From assembly GCA_016870795.1 (NCBI GenBank), contig VGAJ01000004.1, positions 1 to 64,000 on the forward strand: 64,000 nucleotides of DNA. The letters are read 5' to 3'. The notes beneath the pieces are model-generated. The model worked only from the letters and a program-made list of their open reading frames with translations. It was not told the origin of the DNA and ran no database searches. This document shows positions 40,057 to 50,600 of the stretch, piece after piece. The position numbers and the translations under genes were made by a program. Within the stretch, counting starts at the first letter, position 1. The number at the start of each line of letters is the position of its first letter. This stretch comes from Actinomycetota bacterium. GTDB lineage: Bacteria > Actinomycetota > Actinomycetes > Nanopelagicales > Nanopelagicaceae.

Positions 40057-42315
40057 CTAACTGCGAAGGGCTCTCGCGCCATTTAGTCGTAGGGAGTTAA
40101 GAACCACAAAGAGACTCGATGCAGCCATAGCTGCTGCTGCATACATTGGGTTTAGCAAACCAAGTCCTGCAATTGGAATGCCAATTACATTATAGAGAAA
40201 TGCCCAGCCAAGATTTCCTCTAATTATTCCAAGTGAATTTGCTGAAAGATCTAGAGCCTTGATTGCAGTAGCAAGTTCTGCTCGCATTAGAGTGATATCA
40301 GCACTTGAAATCGCAGTATCGGTACCAGTGCCAAGTGCCATACTTAAATCAGCTTCACTAAGGGCGGCTGCATCATTTATGCCATCGCCAATCATCAATA
40401 CTTTTTTGCCAGAGCTGCGCAGTTCTTTGACCTTAGCAATCTTTTGATCGGGGGTTGCTTGAGCAATCACATTGCTATTTGGAATACCTACTTGCTCTGC
40501 AATCTGGCTAGCTGCTTCCTGGTTGTCGCCGCTAATGAGCCAGCTTTCAATATCTCTCTCTTTCAAAGCTGCGATAGTCTGCTTTGCATCAACTCTTAGG
40601 CTATCGCCGACCTCAAAGAGAGCCATAGCAACGCCATCCACTGCAACAAGCGCCACTGAACTTCCTCGCAATTGCCCATATGAGATGGCTTCTTCTAATT
40701 GTGGATGTAGCGAGACTGTTGCTCGCCTGATTGAGGCAGGAGTTCCAATAAGAACTGGCATCTGCGCATCTCCAAATTGCATGCGAGCAGCAATTCCCAT
40801 ACCCGCGCTCTCTACATATTCTGCGAACTTCTTTCTAGCAATTCCTTGTTCTCTAAGGCTCTTACTGATTGCAACTGCAATCGGATGACTACTCTCATGC
40901 TCCAGGCTGTGAACTGCAATTAACAGATCTGATGTTGAAATCTTTGGTCCAGCTAATCCAAGGTCGGCAATTGTGATGTTCTGCACCTTCATCACACCTG
41001 TTGTAAGGGTACCCGTCTTATCAAAGATAGCGGTATCAATCTTTGTTGCAATCTCAAGTGATGAACTTTTTCGCAGGATAATTCCATTGGTAGCACCTTT
41101 GCCAGATGCCACAAGGAGGGCAACTGGGGTAGCAAGTCCCAGGGCGCAAGGACAGGCGATAATCAATACTGCAACAGATGCGGTGATGGAGTCAGTCAGC
41201 GAATTTCCTAAGCCATACCAAGTAGCGAAAGTTGCAATCGCAAGTGCAATAACAATAGGTACGAATACATTACTTATTCGATCTGCAAGTCTTTGGATAG
41301 GGGCTTTCTCACCTTGAGCGGTTAATACCATCTTGGTGATACGAGCAAGCTCAGTATCACTTCCAACTCTTTTTGCCTCAATAACTATTGGAGAATTTAG
41401 ATTGATAGCGCCAGCAATAACACTTGCTCCAGCTTGAACATCTACTGGCAGGGATTCACCTGTTAGTAGTGAATTATCAATCGCGCTTGATCCCTGAATC
41501 ACGATTCCATCGGTTGGAATAGCTTGGCCTGCTTTGACTAAGCAGTGATCGCCAATTACTAAATTAGCAATGGGCGCTGTTATCTCTTGGCCACCTCTAA
41601 TAATTATTACTTGTTTTGGAGTGAGGGAGAGCAAGTGGGCAAGGGATGATCCAGCTTTTCTCTTGGCTCTTGATTCAAGATATCTTCCAAGAACAATAAA
41701 GGTGACAACAGATGCGCCAACTTCAGAATAGATATCACCGTTTCCAGTTGAGTTGGCATAGATCGACCAGATAAGGGCAGTTAGGGAGCCTAATGAAATC
41801 AAATTATCCATACTTGGATGGGTGATGTTCTTAATAGCCGCTCGATGAATTGGCCAACCAATTAAGAGCACCACTGGAGCGCTAAGAGCAATTACTAGCC
41901 AGCCAGTTGGGGAATATAGAGGCGCTGCGATATTAAGTGAATCTAATTGGGTGAGAATAAATTTATCAACCTGCATATGGAGTTGATGCCACATCGAGAG
42001 AGTAATTACAGGGATGGTAAGTAAGATCGCTACAATTAATCGAAAGCCCATAGCCCTTGAATGAGAGAAACTCTCATAACCATCACCGCGAAGCTTTGCG
42101 CTATAGCCTGCTTTAACAACTGCAGCTATTAGATCTTTCGGATTTGCCCCTCGAGGAATGAGGATATGAGCGCTATCGGTAGCAAGATTTACTGATGCCT
42201 TAGCCCCTGGCACTTCGTTTAACGACTTTTCGACTCTTGCAACACATGAAGAGCAGGTCATGCCAGAAATACTTAAATCAATCTGCTCTAGATCTACTAC
42301 TTGAGTATCGCTCAT
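40057..42315 (-). CDS. copA: Heavy-metal (Cu-type) translocating P-type ATPase
   Basis: HMA GMTCSSCVARVEKSL, CPCALGLATP, DKTGTLTTG, GDGINDAAALSEADLSMALG. Confidence 0.95.
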   Translation of the reverse strand: MSDTQVVDLEQIDLSISGMTCSSCVARVEKSLNEVPGAKASVNLATDSAHILIPRGANPKDLIAAVVKAGYSAKLRGDGYESFSHSRAMGFRLIVAILLTIPVITLSMWHQLHMQVDKFILTQLDSLNIAAPLYSPTGWLVIALSAPVVLLIGWPIHRAAIKNITHPSMDNLISLGSLTALIWSIYANSTGNGDIYSEVGASVVTFIVLGRYLESRAKRKAGSSLAHLLSLTPKQVIIIRGGQEITAPIANLVIGDHCLVKAGQAIPTDGIVIQGSSAIDNSLLTGESLPVDVQAGASVIAGAINLNSPIVIEAKRVGSDTELARITKMVLTAQGEKAPIQRLADRISNVFVPIVIALAIATFATWYGLGNSLTDSITASVAVLIIACPCALGLATPVALLVASGKGATNGIILRKSSSLEIATKIDTAIFDKTGTLTTGVMKVQNITIADLGLAGPKISTSDLLIAVHSLEHESSHPIAVAISKSLREQGIARKKFAEYVESAGMGIAARMQFGDAQMPVLIGTPASIRRATVSLHPQLEEAISYGQLRGSSVALVAVDGVAMALFEVGDSLRVDAKQTIAALKERDIESWLISGDNQEAASQIAEQVGIPNSNVIAQATPDQKIAKVKELRSSGKKVLMIGDGINDAAALSEADLSMALGTGTDTAISSADITLMRAELATAIKALDLSANSLGIIRGNLGWAFLYNVIGIPIAGLGLLNPMYAAAAMAASSLFVVLNSLRLNGARALRS

Positions 42316-43121
42316 GAATTCACCGCGCTTATAAATGCTTGGTGAAGATGGCCATTGGTTGAAACTCCACTTTTACCAAAAGGACCAGCAACATTTTCTA
42401 AATCACTAAATCTTCCACCAGCCTCAGTAACGATTATCGCAACCGCCGCCATATCCCAGAGCGCAAGACTTGGCTCTGCTGCAATATCTACCGCTCCCTC
42501 TGCCACCAACATATGTGACCAGAAATCACCAATCCCTCTAGCTCTCCATGCCCTATCCATAAATGCTAGATATGAATTCTTTCTTGGTCCCCAACCAACT
42601 AAATCTGAAAATGAAATTGATGCATCAGATATTTCTTTCACATTTGATACTTTGATTTGAATTGCAGTACCTGAATTAACTTCCGTAAATGCTCCAAAAC
42701 CCTCTGCGGCATACCACCTGCGAAATAGAGCAGGGGAGGAGACCATGCCTGCTATCACCCGATCTTGGCCATTTTCATTGCTATGCACTAAACCAATGAG
42801 CGTGGCCCAGATTGGAAGGCCCCTTAAAAAGTTCTTTGTTCCATCAATTGGGTCTATTACCCAATATCTATCCATCGCCTTGATATCTTCTGCGCTGCCA
42901 AACTCTTCTCCAACAATTTTGTCATTTGGGCGCTGAGCTTTAAGAACTTCTCTAATTTTTTCTTCTACTGCTCTATCAGCATCGGTAACCGGTGAGAGAT
43001 CTGGTTTACTTTCAATTTTAAGGTCTTGAGCTAAAAATCTAGACGATGAGATCTCATCACTTAAATCAGCGAGATATTTGAGTAACTCAATATCTCCTAG
43101 AAGATCTCCTGGATAGGTCAT
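42312..43121 (-). CDS. Inositol-monophosphatase-family phosphatase (possibly histidinol-phosphatase HisN)
   Basis: VGEEFG, WVIDPIDGTKNFLRGLPIWATLIGL, LALWDMAAVAIIVTEAGGRF. Confidence 0.9.
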   Translation of the reverse strand: MTYPGDLLGDIELLKYLADLSDEISSSRFLAQDLKIESKPDLSPVTDADRAVEEKIREVLKAQRPNDKIVGEEFGSAEDIKAMDRYWVIDPIDGTKNFLRGLPIWATLIGLVHSNENGQDRVIAGMVSSPALFRRWYAAEGFGAFTEVNSGTAIQIKVSNVKEISDASISFSDLVGWGPRKNSYLAFMDRAWRARGIGDFWSHMLVAEGAVDIAAEPSLALWDMAAVAIIVTEAGGRFSDLENVAGPFGKSGVSTNGHLHQAFISAVNS

Positions 43122-43126
43122 AGTCC

Positions 43127-44107
43127 CTAGATTATCTCTTGGTTGCTTGAATCAAGCAGCCTTTTCAAGCTGGCTAGGCGCGAGGATGCTTGAGGACTTG
43201 TCTTTACGTAGTCATTTAGAGCGCAAGTTGCTTCATCATGAGAGCAATTCTTAGGACAGTTTGCAATAACTGATGCAAATTCAGTAAATGAGGCGATAAC
43301 TCGAGATTTATCAATATGTTCTAGGCCAAAGGATCTAACTCCGGGGGTATCAATAATCCAGCCCCCATTTGGTAATTCAAAAGAGATAGCACTTGATGAG
43401 GTATGGCGACCCCTACCAGTTGTTGAATTAACATCTCCAGTGTCGCGCTTTTTTATTCCAAGGAGTGCATTTACAAGTGTAGATTTACCAACTCCCGAGT
43501 GGCCAATTAAGACTGAAACTTTTGCCTCTAACGCTTTATGCAGCTGAGTTAAATCATCACCACGTTTTAACTTGAAGTAATCAACTTCCAAAACTTTGTA
43601 AGCTTTTAAGAACTCATCAGGATCTGCTAAATCTGCCTTACTCATAACAATTATCGGTTTGATGCCTTGATCAAATGCCACCGCTAAACAGCGATCAATA
43701 AATCCCTGTCTTGGAGCAGGATCAGCAGATGCTGCAACGATAACCATCTGATCAAGATTGGCTGCAATTGTCTTTTCAAAGGCCCCAGCATCATCAATGG
43801 TTCTACTTAAGCTATTACGTCGAGGTTGCACCGCAACAATTCGAGCTAGAGATCCAGCGCCACCACTTACATCTCCTACGATATTTACTAAATCTCCAAC
43901 CACTACAGCGTTCTTTCCCAGCTCTCTAGCTTTCATTGCGCTAACTAATTGCCCACTAGCAATGCGACATAGAGTTCTGCCGCGATCAACTGTGATTACT
44001 TGTGCAGCAATTGAGTCACTATGAGATGGTCTATCTTTACTTCGCCGGCGCGTTGATTTAGCCGGGCGAATACGAATATCACTCTCATCGGGGCGGCGTC
44101 TAACCAT
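43127..44107 (-). CDS. rsgA: Ribosome small-subunit-dependent GTPase A
   Basis: Circularly permuted GTPase: MSKADL before GHSGVGKSTLVNALL; DTPGVRSFGL; zinc motif CPKNCSHDEATC. Confidence 0.95.
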   Translation of the reverse strand: MVRRRPDESDIRIRPAKSTRRRSKDRPSHSDSIAAQVITVDRGRTLCRIASGQLVSAMKARELGKNAVVVGDLVNIVGDVSGGAGSLARIVAVQPRRNSLSRTIDDAGAFEKTIAANLDQMVIVAASADPAPRQGFIDRCLAVAFDQGIKPIIVMSKADLADPDEFLKAYKVLEVDYFKLKRGDDLTQLHKALEAKVSVLIGHSGVGKSTLVNALLGIKKRDTGDVNSTTGRGRHTSSSAISFELPNGGWIIDTPGVRSFGLEHIDKSRVIASFTEFASVIANCPKNCSHDEATCALNDYVKTSPQASSRLASLKRLLDSSNQEII

Positions 44108-45362
44108 TTAGTAGTTGACTCCAAAGCGCTGGAAAATCAGTGATTGTCTTTTTGGTTGTTTCAATATTTTCTACTTCAACTCCATCGACGGCAAGGCCAA
44201 TGAGCGCGCCTGCTGTTGCAAGGCGATGATCTTCATAGGTGTGAAAAACTCCAGATTTCATAGGCTTTGGATTGATTCTAAGCGCGCTTTCTTCTTCAAT
44301 TACTCCTGCTCCAAGAGCAGTTAGCTCATTTTTTAAAGCGCTCAATCGATCCGTTTCATGGAGTCTTAAATGGCCAATACCGCGTAGGTATGAGGGGAAG
44401 TCTGCAAAACAAGCCAGCGCTGCAATCACTGGAGTTAGCTCGCCAACATCGCCAAGGTCAATATCAATTCCTCTTATTTGGCCACTTGATCGAACTCTTA
44501 AACCTTGATCTACAAAATCAATTACCCCGCCCATTTCTGAAAATATCTGCCTTAGTTGATCTCCTGGTTGGGTAGTTTTTCTTGGCCAATCTTTGATTAT
44601 CACTTCGCCGCCACATACTAAAGGCGCAGCCATAAAGACAGCAGCATTAGAAAGATCTGGCTCAATTACTAGATCAACTCCAGATAATGTAGTTGGCATA
44701 ACGCTCCATTGATTCGCAATAGAGGTATCAACAACTGCTCCATATTGGGCGAGCATTGCGATAGTCATCTCGATGTGAGGCTTTGAAGGAAGGTTCTTAC
44801 CAACATTTTTGATCTTAAGTCCCTGCCTCATTAAAGGTGCAACTAATAAGAGCGAGGAGAGAAATTGACTTGAAGCGCTGGCATCTATTTCAACCTCTCC
44901 GCCATTTATATAGCCGGCGCCATTTATAACCAAAGGCAGGCTATATCTACCTTGATGCTCAATGCTTACTCCAAGGCTTTCGAGCGCCTTGATGACTGGG
45001 CCAAGTGGGCGCTGGTGGGAACGCGGATCTCCATCAAAGGAGATCAATCCCTTAGCAAGTGCTGCAAGAGGTGGAAGAAATCTCATTACAGTTCCAGCAT
45101 TTCCAACATCAATTCCTGTAGGTCCCATTAGCGGCCCTGGAGTTATCTTCCAAAGATCTTCCTCAATCTCAATCTTTATACCTAGGCTAGATAGCGCTTT
45201 GATCATTAAATCTGTGTCTCTTGAACGCAAGCCCCTTCGCAAAGTAGATGGTGATGAGGCAAGTGCGCTTAATACTAGAGCTCGATTTGTAACTGACTTT
45301 GACCCTGGAATATTTATGGCGCCCGAGATTGGCTTTGATGCCCTAAAGGGTGCGCTCCACAT
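44100..45362 (-). CDS. aroA: 3-phosphoshikimate 1-carboxyvinyltransferase
   Basis: GAINIPGSKSVTNRALVL, GNAGTVMRFLPPLAAL, TYEDHRLATAGALIGL. Confidence 0.95.
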   Translation of the reverse strand: MWSAPFRASKPISGAINIPGSKSVTNRALVLSALASSPSTLRRGLRSRDTDLMIKALSSLGIKIEIEEDLWKITPGPLMGPTGIDVGNAGTVMRFLPPLAALAKGLISFDGDPRSHQRPLGPVIKALESLGVSIEHQGRYSLPLVINGAGYINGGEVEIDASASSQFLSSLLLVAPLMRQGLKIKNVGKNLPSKPHIEMTIAMLAQYGAVVDTSIANQWSVMPTTLSGVDLVIEPDLSNAAVFMAAPLVCGGEVIIKDWPRKTTQPGDQLRQIFSEMGGVIDFVDQGLRVRSSGQIRGIDIDLGDVGELTPVIAALACFADFPSYLRGIGHLRLHETDRLSALKNELTALGAGVIEEESALRINPKPMKSGVFHTYEDHRLATAGALIGLAVDGVEVENIETTKKTITDFPALWSQLLNG

Positions 45363-45405
45363 ACTTGAAAGTCTAGTTCATCGCCATAAGTATTAGATTA
45401 GGAGT

Positions 45406-46113
45406 ATGTGCGGAAGATATGCCCTATCGGCGATGATCAGCGATATTGCTGAAGAGTTTTCTACCAATAGCGCTCCAGGCATCAGCCTTCCCGCCGATTG
45501 GAATATAAAGCCAACTAATGATGTCTACATCATTAAAAATCAAGCAATTGAAATTGCCTCTTGGGGGATGATTGCGCATTGGTCAAAGAGTGATGATGAG
45601 GCAGCAAAATCTCAATCAAGTGCAATCAATGCAAGATCTGAAAGTGTTCATGAGAAACCAACTTTTAAAAGCGCCTTTAGAAGTAATCGCTGCTTAATTC
45701 CTGCAAGTGGTTACTACGAATGGGCCAGTGAGCTTGGAAAATATAAGACTAAGCAACCAATATATGTTTCAAGAGATGATGAAAAATTACTTGCCTTTAG
45801 TGGAATCTTTCAAAGTTGGACATCTCCATCAGGAAGAGTAATCCAATCTGTTGCAATTATTACTAGGCAGGCAGTGGGCCAATTGGCTCAAGTACATAGC
45901 CGGATGCCAGTATTTCTCCCAAGGCAGAGATGGCAAGATTGGATGAATCCCAAGATTAATGATGTTGAAAAGATTAGATCTCTTTTGGATGTTCCAACTC
46001 CTGATGCAAATCTTCGCTTTCATCCAGTATCAAGTGCGGTTAATTCGATTACTGGCAGCGGGCCCGGGCTTATTGAGCCAATTGAATTAGGAGAGCCCGA
46101 GACCCTCTTCTAG
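45406..46113 (+). CDS. yedK: SOS-response-associated peptidase (HMCES/YedK)
   Basis: MCGRYALS N-terminus, INARSESVHEKPTFKSAFRSNRCLIPASGYYEW, SRMPVFL. Confidence 0.95.
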   Translation: MCGRYALSAMISDIAEEFSTNSAPGISLPADWNIKPTNDVYIIKNQAIEIASWGMIAHWSKSDDEAAKSQSSAINARSESVHEKPTFKSAFRSNRCLIPASGYYEWASELGKYKTKQPIYVSRDDEKLLAFSGIFQSWTSPSGRVIQSVAIITRQAVGQLAQVHSRMPVFLPRQRWQDWMNPKINDVEKIRSLLDVPTPDANLRFHPVSSAVNSITGSGPGLIEPIELGEPETLF

Positions 46114-46116
46114 GCA

Positions 46117-46143
46117 GGGAATAAAGCTCTGGATATGCGGGTT
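46117..46143 (+). promoter_or_regulatory. SigR/SigH-type promoter (GGGAAT-N18-GTT) of the ECF sigma gene
   Basis: GGGAAT at 46117-46122, exactly 18 nt, GTT at 46141-46143; ATG at 46152. Confidence 0.8.
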
Positions 46144-46151
46144 AGGCTGCT

Positions 46152-46814
46152 ATGGCGATAACCTTGGATTTAATGCCAACCGAAATTTCAAACCAAGGCT
46201 CCAGGGATGCTGGAGAGCTAGTTCGCGTTGATCGCGAAAAAGAAAGCGTTGAGCAGAGACGAAAGCGTTTCGAAGCTGATGCGCTGCAATATATGAATCA
46301 ACTTTATTCAGCAGCTCTTAGATATACAAAGAATCCAGCAGATGCCCAAGATTTAGTTCAAGATACTTATGCCAAAGCCTATGTTTCATTCCATCAATTT
46401 GAGCCAGGCACTAACTTAAAAGCGTGGCTTTATCGAATATTAACTACTACTTTTATCAATACTTATCGCAAAGACCAGAGAAGGCCGCAGTTATCAGATC
46501 AAGAGTTAGAGGATTGGCAGATAGCGGATGCTTCATCTCATACCAGCGATCAGGGTAAGTCTGCGGAAGATGTTGTTCTAGAGAATCTGCCGGATAGTGA
46601 TATTAAACGTGCGCTAGCTGAAATTCCCGAGGAGTTTCGTATTGCGGTGTATTTAGCCGATGTAGAAGGATTTTCCTATAAAGAGATTGCTGAAATAGTT
46701 GGTGTGCCAACCGGAACTGTTATGTCAAGACTTCATAGAGGCCGCAAGCAACTACGTGAGAAGTTAACTGATTACGCCCGTGAACTTGGTTATGTGAAGG
46801 GAGGCAAGAAATGA
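46152..46814 (+). CDS. sigR: ECF RNA polymerase sigma factor, SigR/SigH-type
   Basis: [37 protein letters not shown]; sigma region 4 [31 protein letters not shown]; followed by a ZAS anti-sigma gene. Confidence 0.93.
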   Translation: MAITLDLMPTEISNQGSRDAGELVRVDREKESVEQRRKRFEADALQYMNQLYSAALRYTKNPADAQDLVQDTYAKAYVSFHQFEPGTNLKAWLYRILTTTFINTYRKDQRRPQLSDQELEDWQIADASSHTSDQGKSAEDVVLENLPDSDIKRALAEIPEEFRIAVYLADVEGFSYKEIAEIVGVPTGTVMSRLHRGRKQLREKLTDYARELGYVKGGKK

Positions 46815-47185
46815 GCATCCCATGCGATAAGTGCTGTGAGAGTTTAGTTCTATTTATCGATAACGAAATCGATGACTCTGCAACTTTTAATGAAATTGCT
46901 TTTCATTTGCAAGATTGCCAGGGATGTCGTGGCGAGATGGAGAGCCAGAGAGCAGCTCTTAACCTGATTCAATCTCTATTAACTAGATCATGTTGTGAAA
47001 GCGCGCCTTCCAGCCTCCAAGAGCAGATTGCGCTCCGCCTTGCCCAGCTTGCAAACCAAGAGATGCTCACCTCTTCTCAGGGCGAGATCATCACTCAATA
47101 TCGCCGCACTGAAATTACAATTGACGGTCAGACTTCAATCGAGATTGAAACTTCTCACGAAATCAGGCGCGACTTTCCCTTTTAG
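46811..47185 (+). CDS. rsrA: ZAS anti-sigma factor (RsrA-like)
   Basis: [12 protein letters not shown] (HxxxCxxC) with an N-terminal CDKCC; 4-nt overlap with the sigma gene. Confidence 0.85.
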   Translation: MSIPCDKCCESLVLFIDNEIDDSATFNEIAFHLQDCQGCRGEMESQRAALNLIQSLLTRSCCESAPSSLQEQIALRLAQLANQEMLTSSQGEIITQYRRTEITIDGQTSIEIETSHEIRRDFPF

Positions 47186-47213
47186 TTGACTCCGCCCTGC
47201 TAAGTTAATTTCT

Positions 47214-47624
47214 ATGCAAGCAGAGTTAATTCTTGGGGCTGTTGGTATATCCCAGATGGCGGTTAGGCCTGGAGATACCGCACTTGCTCATGGCAGTGGA
47301 GATATGCCAATACTTTCATCAAGTTTTCTTATCACCTTGATGGAAAGCGCCTGCAATTCAGCTATTGCTGAGTTTTTAGAAAATGGTGAAACGACCACGC
47401 TAACTGATATGGAACTTGAAATTCACGATGCTCTTGGTATTGGCAGTGAGATTCAAGGCTCTGCAACATGTGTTAGCTATGAAGATGCAATTCTTACCTT
47501 TGTCTGCGAGATTCATGATGGATCTCGGTTGATTGCTGCATCAGTAATGCGCCGCGCACTTGTTGAGAGAGTAACTTTTCTAGCTAGAACTGCAGCGCTC
47601 TCACTAATCTCTGAGGGCAAGTAG
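47214..47624 (+). CDS. Hotdog-fold thioesterase-like protein (FlK-like)
   Basis: VRPGDTALAHGSGDMPILSSSFLITLMESACNSAIAEFL layout. Confidence 0.75.
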   Translation: MQAELILGAVGISQMAVRPGDTALAHGSGDMPILSSSFLITLMESACNSAIAEFLENGETTTLTDMELEIHDALGIGSEIQGSATCVSYEDAILTFVCEIHDGSRLIAASVMRRALVERVTFLARTAALSLISEGK

Positions 47625-47632
47625 TAGTAAAA

Positions 47633-50600
47633 CTAGCTTGCAAATACTTCTGCAAGAAGTGCTTTCTGTTCTTCCTCATGCATATAGATACTTCCAGTAG
47701 CAGGACTTGCAGCAGATTTTCTAGAAACTCTATTTAGCACTCTTGCCCCAAGTGCCTCTTGAAGATTACTTGAGATAAATGGCCATGGACCTTGATTTGC
47801 TGGCTCATCCTGAACCCAGACTAACTTCGCATTAGGCGCCTTTGAAAGCTCTGCCAATATTTGATCGATAGCAAGTGGATAAAGTTGCTCGAGCCTAATT
47901 ATTGCCGTTGCGTTATCTGAGCGTTTTGCTCGCTCTGCTACCAACTCCCAATAAATCTTTCCGCTGCAGAGAACTATCTTTGAAGCGCTATTAATTGCAG
48001 GATCACTTAGAACTGGAGTAAAGGTTCCAGAGGTGAAATCTGTGAGCTGGGCAGCGGCAGCCTTTAGTCGAAGCATTGATTTAGGTTCAAAGACAATTAG
48101 CGGCCTTCTGGCTGGGTTTTTCACATGCCAACGCAATAGATGGAAATAAGAAGCAGCAGAACTTGGCTGAGCAATAGTCATATTGTTTTCAGCTGCCAGG
48201 GTTAAGAAACGTTCAATTCGGCCTGATGAGTGATCTGGGCCTTGTCCTTCATAGCCATGAGGCAGAAGCATCACTAGCGATGATCTCTCGCCCCACTTTT
48301 GTAGAGATGAGGAGATAAATTCATCAATAATTGTCTGTGCGCCATTGGCAAAATCACCAAACTGAGCTTCCCAAAGAACTAAAGCATCCTCACGCTCTAG
48401 TGAGTATCCATATTCAAAGCCAAGGGCGGCATACTCTGAAAGCAATGAATCAATTACAAATAGATGAGTACTTCCACTAATTAGCTCGCGAAGTGGAATC
48501 CACTCTGATCCATTTTCATAATCACGAATTACGGCATGGCGATTAGAGAAAGTTCCACGACCAACATCTTGACCCGCAAGTCTTACGGTTTGACCCTCGA
48601 GAAGTAGAGAGCCAAGGGCAAGCATCTCACCGCCTGACCAATCTATGGTTCCATCATCAAGCATTGTTACGCGTCGTTGCAATTGTGGAGCAAGTTTTGG
48701 ATGAACTTTAAATCCTTGTGGCGTTGCAACTTGAGTAGCAGCAATCTTTCTAGCCATCTCTTCACTAATTGCAGTATTTGCCTTTAGCGGATCTAATTCT
48801 TCTAACTTATTAAATGCAGGTTTTTCTGGAAGTTTGTCATGGACCATATTAAAGATTGCTTCTAGTTGACCTTGGAATTCCTTTGCGATTTCATCAGACT
48901 CTTCTTGAGTGATATCGCCACGTCCAACTAGGGCTTCGGCATAGAGAACTCGAGTTGAGCGCTTGGCATCAATTAATTTATACATTCTTGGTTGTGTAAA
49001 GCTTGGTTCATCGCCCTCATTATGTCCGCGCCTTCTATAGCAGACCATGTCGATAATGACATCCTTGTTAAAGCTTTGGCGATATTCAAAGGCAACTCTT
49101 GCAACTCTTACACATGCCTCAGGATCATCGCCATTGACATGAAATACCGGAGCTTGAATCATCTTGGCAATATCGGTGCAATAGCGAGAGGTGCGAGCAG
49201 AATCTGGTGAGGTAGTAAAGCCCACCTGATTATTAATGACTACATGGATAGTTCCACCGGTGCGATAGCCACGAAGTTGCGACATATTTAGCGTCTCTGA
49301 GACCACGCCCTGGCCAGCAAATGCAGCATCGCCATGAATTAATACTGGAAGAACGCTATAGATATCTCTTACATTCTTCTTATCTTGCTTGGCCCTAACA
49401 ATTCCTTCAAGAACAGGGTTTACTGCCTCAAGATGTGATGGATTTGCTGCAAGATATATCTTGGTTTGATCGCCAGATTCAGTTATGAAGTCTCCATATG
49501 TTCCAAGGTGATACTTCACATCTCCTGAGCCCTGAACCTCATTTTCTTGATAGTTTCCTTCAAATTCTTGGAAGATTTGCCCATAATTCTTTCCAGCGAC
49601 ATTAGCTAAGACATTTAGCCTGCCGCGGTGCGGCATTCCAATACAGACCTCATCTAATTTTGCTTTAGCGGCATATCTTGCAATTGCATCAAGAATTGGA
49701 ATAACTGATTCCCCGCCCTCCAGTGAGAAGCGCTTTTGTCCCACAAACTTTGTGTGAAGAAATGTTTCAAAAGCTTCTGCAGAATTTAACTTGCGAAGAA
49801 TTCTTAGCTGCTCCTCCCTTGGAAAGAATGGCGAGCCAACTTCAACTTGGCTCTGAATCCACTTGCGCTCCTCTGGGGAATCGATATACATATACTCAAT
49901 GCCAATTGATCTGCAGTAAGAGTCGCGCAAGATTCCTAGGATATTTCGCATTTTTGCATAAGGGCGACCACTAAAACCGCCAGTTGCAATTTCTCTATCA
50001 AGATCCCAGAGTGTTAGGCCATGGGTTACTACATCAAGATCTGGATGGCTGCGTTGCTGGTATTCAAGTGGATCTGTATCAGCCATTAAGTGGCCACTAG
50101 TGCGGTAGGCCTGAATTAACTGCTGCAGACGTGCTGCTTTATTTAACTGCTCTTTGCCCTCTGGAATATCGTTATGCCAAGTAATTGGAACATAGGGGAT
50201 TCGAAGGGCGGCAAATATCTCTTCATAGAAATTATCTGCCCCAAGGAGAATTTCATGGATTTTCTTTAAGAAGTCGCCTGATTGCGCTCCTTGAATAATG
50301 CGATGGTCATAGGTGGAGGTCAGAGTAATTACCTTAGAGATTGCAAGGTTTGCAATGGTTTCCTCACTGGCCCCTTGAAACTCGGCGGGATAATCCATTG
50401 CTCCAACGCCAAGAATCAAGCCCTGGCCAGTTACTAGCCTAGGCACAGAGTGAACTGTTCCTAGAGTTCCAGGATTGGTTAGCGAAACAGTTGTGCCACT
50501 GAAATCTTCAACACTAAGTGCTCCAGAGCGAGCTTTCTTTACTAACGCTTCATAAGAGGCCCAGAAGTTTCCAAAATCAAGGCCTTCACATCCCTTAATT

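Noticed and set aside
40472-41317. 138-aa and 114-aa plus-strand ORFs over copA
   Set aside because: Antisense shadow ORFs; copA motifs are intact on the minus strand.
42355-42936. Plus-strand ORFs over the inositol-phosphatase gene
   Set aside because: Antisense to intact IMPase motifs.
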